Assembly: GCA_021813235.1 (NCBI GenBank)
Contig: JAKALG010000003.1
Coordinates: forward strand, 1 to 21,604
Reading direction: 5' to 3'
Length of the DNA stretch: 21,604 nucleotides
Origin: a bacterium
GTDB lineage: Bacteria > Patescibacteria > Paceibacteria > UBA9973
Position numbers and translations under genes: made by a program. Shown one piece after another: positions 20,109 to 21,604 of this stretch; the first letter of the stretch is position 1, and each line of letters starts with the position of its first letter. The notes under the pieces were generated by a model. That model searched no databases and was not told where the DNA came from. It saw nothing but the letters and a program-made list of their open reading frames with translations.

Positions 20109-20204
20109 AGATTTTATTTAATAATTACTAATAATGATCTGAGCTCGAACACTCATACTTAAGATGACGGACTTAGAGAGAATAGATTACATAACAAAAA
20201 AGTA

Positions 20205-20233
20205 TAGACAAATTACATTGTCAGTGGTATTCT
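20205..20233 (+). promoter_or_regulatory. Promoter of the 54-aa microprotein gene
   Basis: TAGACA (20205-20210), 17-bp spacer, TATTCT (20228-20233) with a TG extension. ACAA...TTGT (20207-20220) forms a short inverted repeat in the spacer. The SD AAAGGAG follows at about 20247-20253. Confidence 0.6.
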
Positions 20234-20261
20234 TTAAAAAACAACAAAAGGAGTTCTTCTT

Positions 20262-20426
20262 ATGCCAACATTCATAGAAGTGTCTTCATTCCTAGTTATA
20301 GGAATAGTAATATCCTTTTTTCTCTATGTTTTTAAGCATAGAGGAGATATAACTTCTGAGGATAAAAACGATTTTAGGACTTTCTTAAGGGGTTGGGGGT
20401 TCCCTCTCAATGACCTTGACAAATAG
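20262..20426 (+). CDS. Single-TM microprotein, 54 aa
   Basis: Unrecognised. Residues 5-23 (IEVSSFLVIGIVISFFLYVF) form one transmembrane helix, followed by a charged tail KHRGDITSEDKNDFRTFL and RGWGFPLNDLDK. The tail is probably cytoplasmic by the positive-inside rule. The ATG has a strong SD (AAAGGAG, 8 bases spacing) and a promoter upstream. The stop codon lies inside the promoter of the next small gene: its -35 TTGACA overlaps the last codons. Divergent from the PG-binding protein gene. Function unknown. Confidence 0.68.
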   Translation: MPTFIEVSSFLVIGIVISFFLYVFKHRGDITSEDKNDFRTFLRGWGFPLNDLDK

Positions 20427-20444
20427 TTTGTATTGTGCTATACT
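20416..20444 (+). promoter_or_regulatory. Consensus promoter of the 56-aa microprotein gene
   Basis: A perfect TTGACA (20416-20421), 17-bp spacer, TATACT (20439-20444) with TG extension: the strongest promoter in the window. The -35 is embedded in the last codons of the preceding 54-aa gene. Confidence 0.85.
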
Positions 20445-20472
20445 GTACAGATAATAGTTCAATGGAGTAAAT

Positions 20473-20643
20473 ATGACTACTGATGATGGAATAACCGCTA
20501 TCATAGTTCTAGTAGTGTTCGTAATACTTCCTCTGGCTGTTGCGCATCGGCTAGAGAAAAAAAATAATAAAATTAGCTCTTTCAAAAAAAATTTTCAAAA
20601 AATCGAAACCAGATTTGAAAATTTTTCAAAAAGAATTAATTAA
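20473..20643 (+). CDS. Single-TM microprotein, 56 aa
   Basis: Unrecognised. A short acidic start (MTTDDG) is followed by a transmembrane helix (ITAIIVLVVFVILPLAVA, residues 7-24). Next comes a basic Lys/Asn/Phe-rich tail that looks like an amphipathic helix (KKNFQKIETRFENFSKRIN), reminiscent of small accessory subunits. The SD GGAG lies 5 bases before the ATG. It has its own consensus promoter and a strong bidirectional terminator 25 bases downstream, so it can be expressed at a high level and independently of the 54-aa gene. The alternative minus-strand frame over this region has no support. Confidence 0.7.
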   Translation: MTTDDGITAIIVLVVFVILPLAVAHRLEKKNNKISSFKKNFQKIETRFENFSKRIN

Positions 20644-20667
20644 TTTTAGACCACGACTTTAAAAACT

Positions 20668-20697
20668 GGGCAGAAGATTTATCTTCTGCCCTTTTGC
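20668..20697. terminator. Bidirectional intrinsic terminator
   Basis: The perfect 10-bp stem GGGCAGAAGA/TCTTCTGCCC (20668-20677 and 20682-20691) has a 4-nt loop. T-rich runs follow on both strands (TTTTGCTTTT on plus, AGTTTTTAAAG on minus). It ends both the 56-aa gene and murF. Confidence 0.92.
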
Positions 20698-20699
20698 TT

Positions 20700-21604
20700 T
20701 TATCTCTTCTTTTTCCATTCTTCATCCTGACGAACGAGGAGATTAGATTTATTTTTTTTATCTGAAAGTATTGCTTCCACTACCCTTTCCATACGCATCC
20801 CTTGTGAACCTTTAACGAGCGTAAAATCATTCACTTGCACAAATGTTTTCAAAAACTTCCCTGCCTCTTTAGAATCCAAAAATTCAAAAATATGCTCTGG
20901 ATTCATCCCTGCCTCAATTGCTCCTTCTTTTGTTTTAGTTGATCTAGGACCGACAGTAACAAGAAATTCTACATTTTCTTTGGCTATCTTACCTATATTT
21001 TTATGAGATTCTTCTGTGTGTTTTCCAAGTTCCAACATATCGCCCAAAACAGCAATTTTTCTGCCAGCAGTTTTTATTTCTCCCAAAGTTTTAAGAGCAG
21101 ATTCACAAGCAAAAGGAGAAGAATTATGAGTATCATCAATTATAAAAGAATTGTATATCCCCTTCAAAAGACGCATGCGTCCAGGCGGAACTTCATAATT
21201 TTTTAATTTTTGAACTGCATCAAGCATATTAAATTTTAAACCAGCCGAAAGAGCGAGTGCTCCTAAAGATGCATAGACATGGTTTCTCCCAAAAACTCCT
21301 TCGATAACCACAGGAAAACTATTTCCTCCTTCATCTATCCTAAAAATTAGTCCATCTGGAATCCCTCCGTCAGTGTAAAAAATACTTTCACCAGAACCTT
21401 TTATATTTGAATCTTCTTTAAAACCAAAAGTCAAAACAAGATTTTTTGTTTTTGATTTCATTTCCATGACTGCGTCATCGTCATTATTTAAAATCAAAAG
21501 ACCATCTTTTTTTAAGGTTTTTATAAGTAAACTTTTTTCTTCTACTAAATGTTTTCGTGAATCAAAAAATTCAATATGAGCAGGAGTTTCTCCTATGGCT
21601 GTGA
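20700..21604 (-). CDS. murF: UDP-MurNAc-tripeptide--D-Ala-D-Ala ligase, 3' part
   Basis: Adds D-Ala-D-Ala to the peptidoglycan precursor in the cytoplasm. The gene runs off the right edge, so the N-terminal domain and the ATP P-loop are missing. The frame is open to the window end and reads TAIGETPAHIEFFDSRKHLV at the edge, matching the Mur-ligase central domain. Next comes GLLILNNDDDAV, then the linker and C-terminal domain with GVFGRNHVYASLGALALSAGL, PPGRMRLLKGIYNSFIIDDTHNSSP (the Mur ligase DD-YNANP-like region), KIAVLGDMLELG and TLVKGSQGMRMERVV. PGRMR with the VKGS loop fits MurF rather than MurC, MurD or MurE. The visible part is about 300 residues, consistent with a normal length. Confidence 0.93.
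   Translation of the reverse strand, partial: TAIGETPAHIEFFDSRKHLVEEKSLLIKTLKKDGLLILNNDDDAVMEMKSKTKNLVLTFGFKEDSNIKGSGESIFYTDGGIPDGLIFRIDEGGNSFPVVIEGVFGRNHVYASLGALALSAGLKFNMLDAVQKLKNYEVPPGRMRLLKGIYNSFIIDDTHNSSPFACESALKTLGEIKTAGRKIAVLGDMLELGKHTEESHKNIGKIAKENVEFLVTVGPRSTKTKEGAIEAGMNPEHIFEFLDSKEAGKFLKTFVQVNDFTLVKGSQGMRMERVVEAILSDKKNKSNLLVRQDEEWKKKR

Noticed and set aside
1..21604. Alternative genetic code with UGA as an amino acid
   Set aside because: Conserved genes end and align without internal UGA, and UGA is used as a stop (for example at 17373-17375).

Overview
The window looks like a chromosomal segment of a candidate phyla radiation (Patescibacteria) bacterium, most likely a Parcubacteria-type lineage. 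This is an inference. It rests on AT-rich DNA (roughly one third G+C by eye), tight packing, a release factor 1 with a shortened N-terminal domain, and surface proteins of a style common in that group: a coiled-coil lytic transglycosylase, a PG-binding/FN3-like protein and a GIGTT-repeat surface protein. No biosynthetic gene other than murF is present, and the genetic code appears standard. No transposase, integrase, phage gene or CRISPR array was found.

Layout. 1-4.1 kb, minus strand: a 76-aa Shine-Dalgarno (SD)-led protein, prfA, rpmE, a secreted lytic transglycosylase and rplY. 4.1-9.0 kb, minus: an FAD-linked oxidase, a Nudix hydrolase, class II fructose-bisphosphate aldolase and gatB. 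9.0-12.3 kb: a 41-aa membrane microprotein (plus), then obg, a MYG1-family phosphoesterase, a DedA-like membrane protein and yqeY (all minus). 12.5-16.0 kb: an ExoX-type DEDD exonuclease (plus), a PaaX/Cas2-like regulator between two near-identical palindromic sites (minus), a secreted GIGTT-repeat protein (minus) and rmuC (plus). 16.0-18.0 kb: two structured repeats, a two-TM protein, a two-gene microprotein operon, tRNA-Glu(CUC) on the minus strand and a hydrophilic unknown. 18.0-21.6 kb: a PAS protein (minus) divergent from an orphan ECF sigma factor (plus), a PG-binding secreted protein (minus), two membrane microproteins (plus), and the 3' part of murF (minus, running off the right end).

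Functional themes are translation (prfA, bL31, bL25, gatB, yqeY, obg, tRNA-Glu), envelope (murF, lytic transglycosylase, surface proteins, DedA) and nucleic-acid maintenance (exonuclease, rmuC, MYG1). Two start-site styles are visible. Many ordinary genes have a -10 hexamer, often extended (TGn), ending 6-7 bases before the ATG, which predicts leaderless mRNAs. Several very small genes instead have strong SD sequences, recognisable promoters and hairpin terminators.

The most unusual content is a set of palindromic repeats. Family A has three copies, each with a conserved core and locus-specific flanking arms that are complementary to each other. Family B has two copies with locus-specific arms and an inner hairpin whose stem is rewritten with pairing preserved. 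A single family C element and two in-frame GC-rich insertions inside the FAD oxidase gene share parts of this design; the second insertion also lies inside a long local inverted repeat. I propose that these are mobile or self-copying hairpin elements whose insertion or maintenance produces an inverted copy of the flanking DNA.
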